From: Multifurca ochricompacta
Taxonomy: Eukaryota > Basidiomycota > Agaricomycetes > Russulales > Russulaceae
Assembly (NCBI GenBank): GCA_022496185.1
Contig: WTXG01000012.1
Span: 124,001-188,000 of the forward strand
Direction: 5' to 3'
Length of the DNA stretch: 64,000 nt
Part shown: in pieces, positions 62,321 to 64,000 of the stretch
Numbering within the stretch: the first letter of the stretch is position 1
How the letters are laid out: each line of letters starts with the position of its first letter
Notes under the pieces: model-generated
Told to the model about the DNA's origin: nothing
Databases searched by the model: none
The model's input: the letters and a program-made list of their open reading frames with translations, nothing else
Program-made: the position numbers and the translations under genes

Positions 62321-63301
62321 ATGGCCAAAATGGTCGATTCTAGATTTACCCAAAATGACGGATTTGAAGTGAACACCACGGCTGGGCCCTCAAAATCCAT
62401 TTTTGAAGCAATTGTCAGTGGTTCGGGAAGCTTTCCTGAGACGGACGAAGGGCATACTTCAGAACAGGACAGCGGTCTGGTAGATGGAATGGATCCAGAC
62501 AGTTTTGCGGGACCAGTTGTCAAGCCATTGACTCCAGAAGCATTGGCTGCCTTCAAGTCTGCCCAAAAGCAAGGGGGAGTCATATACATCTCACGAATTC
62601 CTCCTGGCATGCAGCCCGCTAAAGTGCGGCATCTCATGAGCCAATACGGAGAAGTAGGACGCGTATACTTGCAAAAAGAAGGTGAGATAATATACGTTCT
62701 TGGTTGGATGTAACATGACATTGATGTGTTCACAGACGCGAAACGTGCTTATTTGCGTCGCAAATATACCGCCACTAAAAAACCTCACTATACGGAAGGC
62801 TGGGTTGAATTCAAGGACAAAAAGGTCGCTCGATCTGTCGCGGAAATACTGAATGCGCAGACCATTGGTGGGAAAAAGGGGACGCGGTGGAGAGACGATG
62901 TTTGGACGCTCAAGTATTTGCCAAAGTTCAAGTGGCATATGCTAACGGAACAAGTCGGTGAGCATCAGACAGACAGAATAATTAACACGATAGTGCTCAT
63001 TGTGAATTCACCATTCTTAGCCCATGAGGCGGCCATACACACAGCTCAGCTACATCTCGAGCTTTCACAGTCAAAGTTGGAACAAAGGGAGTATCTGAAA
63101 AACGTAGAGCTTGCACGAGTTCTAGATAAACGCGAAGAACGTAGTTATGCAACAGGTAAAGAATTCAAGAGAAAGGATATCAACAAAAGACGGGCAAAGG
63201 ATGACGAGTTAAAAGAAAGCGAAAGTGAGGGTGAAAGTAAAAGTAAAAGTAAAAGACCACGTAGAGTGTTGTTAGAAAGTGTATTGGACAGCATCTTCTA
63301 G
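62321..63301 (+). CDS. ESF2: ESF2/ABT1-like 18S rRNA-processing RRM protein
   Basis: Nucleolar protein needed for early cleavage of 35S pre-rRNA and activator of Dbp8 in yeast. Exons 62321-62681, 62736-62957, 63021-63301; 287 residues. After an acidic N-terminus: GVIYISRIPPGMQPAKVRHL (RNP2 region), YGEVGRVYLQKEDAKRAYLR, HYTEGWVEFKDKKVARSVAE (RNP1 region), LNAQTIGGKKGTRWRDDVW and YLPKFKWHMLTEQVAHE, all diagnostic of ESF2. A coiled-coil and basic tail with an SRPRR-type cluster follow. Divergent from SWD1 over about 180 bases. Confidence 0.94.
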
Positions 63302-63590
63302 TAGTTACTCATAGTGGCTGAAATTAAGCTGAGATATAAGCGGAGTTCCAATGAAAGAGTGACAGACACGAAATTCCGGTTCGAGCCTTGTTTTACTTTG
63401 CATCGCGAAACTTGCACTGAGCGTCGCGACTGCGTTCAATAAAACGCCCTCGCGCACTCACTGTCATCGTCTTCGCGGTCTCTAAGAGGTCTGTTCTTCA
63501 TCATGCTCGCTCTATCTGCGTTCATGTCTCTCATCTATCCTATTCTTCCTTTGTCTTCTTCCTTCCCTTCACAACTTCCAGTCTTCTAAG

Positions 63591-64000
63591 ATGTCTTGGG
63601 CTGCCTCTGCTTATCTTCCTTCTCGTCGTTCGCGTTCGCGTTCTCCTCACCGCGGCTCCTACTCCTCGAGGCCTCCATATCCGGATCATCATGGTCCCGA
63701 CCCTTACCGGAACGAGTGGGATTCATGGGACAGAGAGAGAGCATATGCACTAGAACGGGACCGTGCCATGTATGATTATGGTCGCCGCGGCCGTAGCCGG
63801 AGCCCTGAAGATGGTGCGTCATGCATGGATTACCTTTTGAGCTGTGAGTCAATTCTGCTTGACATAGGAGTTCGCAAGCGTCGGCGTTCCGTATCACCAT
63901 ACGAACGCGAGGCTAGGCCAAGATATGATGATTACGGTAGGCAACAAGTTATCGAAAGGTTTCATTGGCCATAAAAAAAATGTGGTTTGTATTATCTAGA
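63591..64000 (+). CDS. RS-rich protein, 3'-truncated by window edge (possibly SERRATE/ARS2 N-terminus)
   Basis: Exons 63591-63813, 63868-63936, then an intron at 63937-63999 whose AG acceptor ends one base before the window edge. The visible 97 codons are rich in Arg, Ser, Asp and Tyr: SRRSRSRSPHRGSY, PYPDHHGPDPYRNEW, GRRGRSRSPEDGVRKRRRSV, SPYEREARPRYDDYG. This resembles the N-terminus of the zinc-finger protein SERRATE/ARS2, but RS-type composition is also shared by splicing factors, so the family is undecided. The CT-rich leader before the ATG suggests high expression. Confidence 0.65.

Noticed and set aside
63378..63387. Second GGTTCGAGCC B-box-like sequence
   Set aside because: No pairing T-arm, no A box; lies in the ESF2 3' flank.

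Overview
This is nuclear DNA of a filamentous basidiomycete, most likely an Agaricomycete (inferred from gene content, very intron-dense genes, a typical intron size of about 45-65 nt and short intergenic gaps; no marker gene allows naming the species). About 33 protein-coding genes lie on both strands. Most are housekeeping genes. No tRNA, rRNA, CRISPR array, transposon or secondary-metabolite cluster was recognised. All exon-intron models were built by hand from splice sites, reading phase and family motifs.

Layout. 1-10 kb: a 5'-truncated Zn2Cys6 transcription factor, an acyl-CoA dehydrogenase, a small putative mitochondrial protein, a class III sirtuin, ATP-synthase assembly factor FMC1 and an RRM protein. 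10-24.6 kb: a degenerate eIF4A-like pseudo-helicase, Elongator subunit ELP2, an AcpS-type phosphopantetheinyl transferase, IBA57, dUTPase, a secreted M43 metalloprotease, PET191/COA5, an FMP32-type coiled-coil protein and PYM. 24.7-38.4 kb: GPN3, a His-rich small protein, a gene-poor stretch (28.5-30.3 kb), a disordered protein of unknown function, an allantoate-type MFS permease, acetyl-CoA acetyltransferase and ATG10. 38.5-49.6 kb: ribosomal protein eS1, adenine phosphoribosyltransferase, an EDEM/HTM1 mannosidase with a PA domain, a double p27-type zinc-ribbon protein, a disordered protein and an F-box protein. 49.6-51.5 kb is gene-poor. 51.5-64 kb: glutathione-dependent formaldehyde dehydrogenase, VFA1, an equilibrative nucleoside transporter, mitoribosomal uL24m, an MBP1-like cell-cycle factor, COMPASS subunit SWD1, ESF2 and the start of an RS-rich protein.

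The genes do not form one pathway. Several serve mitochondria (FMC1, PET191, IBA57, uL24m, FMP32-like, possibly the PPTase), some serve nucleotide metabolism (dUTPase, APRT, nucleoside transport), and several are paired head to head over short shared promoters.

Two things stand out. The 10.3-13.5 kb gene keeps an eIF4A-like fold outline but has lost nearly every catalytic helicase motif while keeping an open 949-codon frame. Second, about ten otherwise well-conserved genes each need one or more single inserted bases to stay in frame, most of them in short mononucleotide runs; this looks like systematic one-base deletions in the assembly rather than gene decay.
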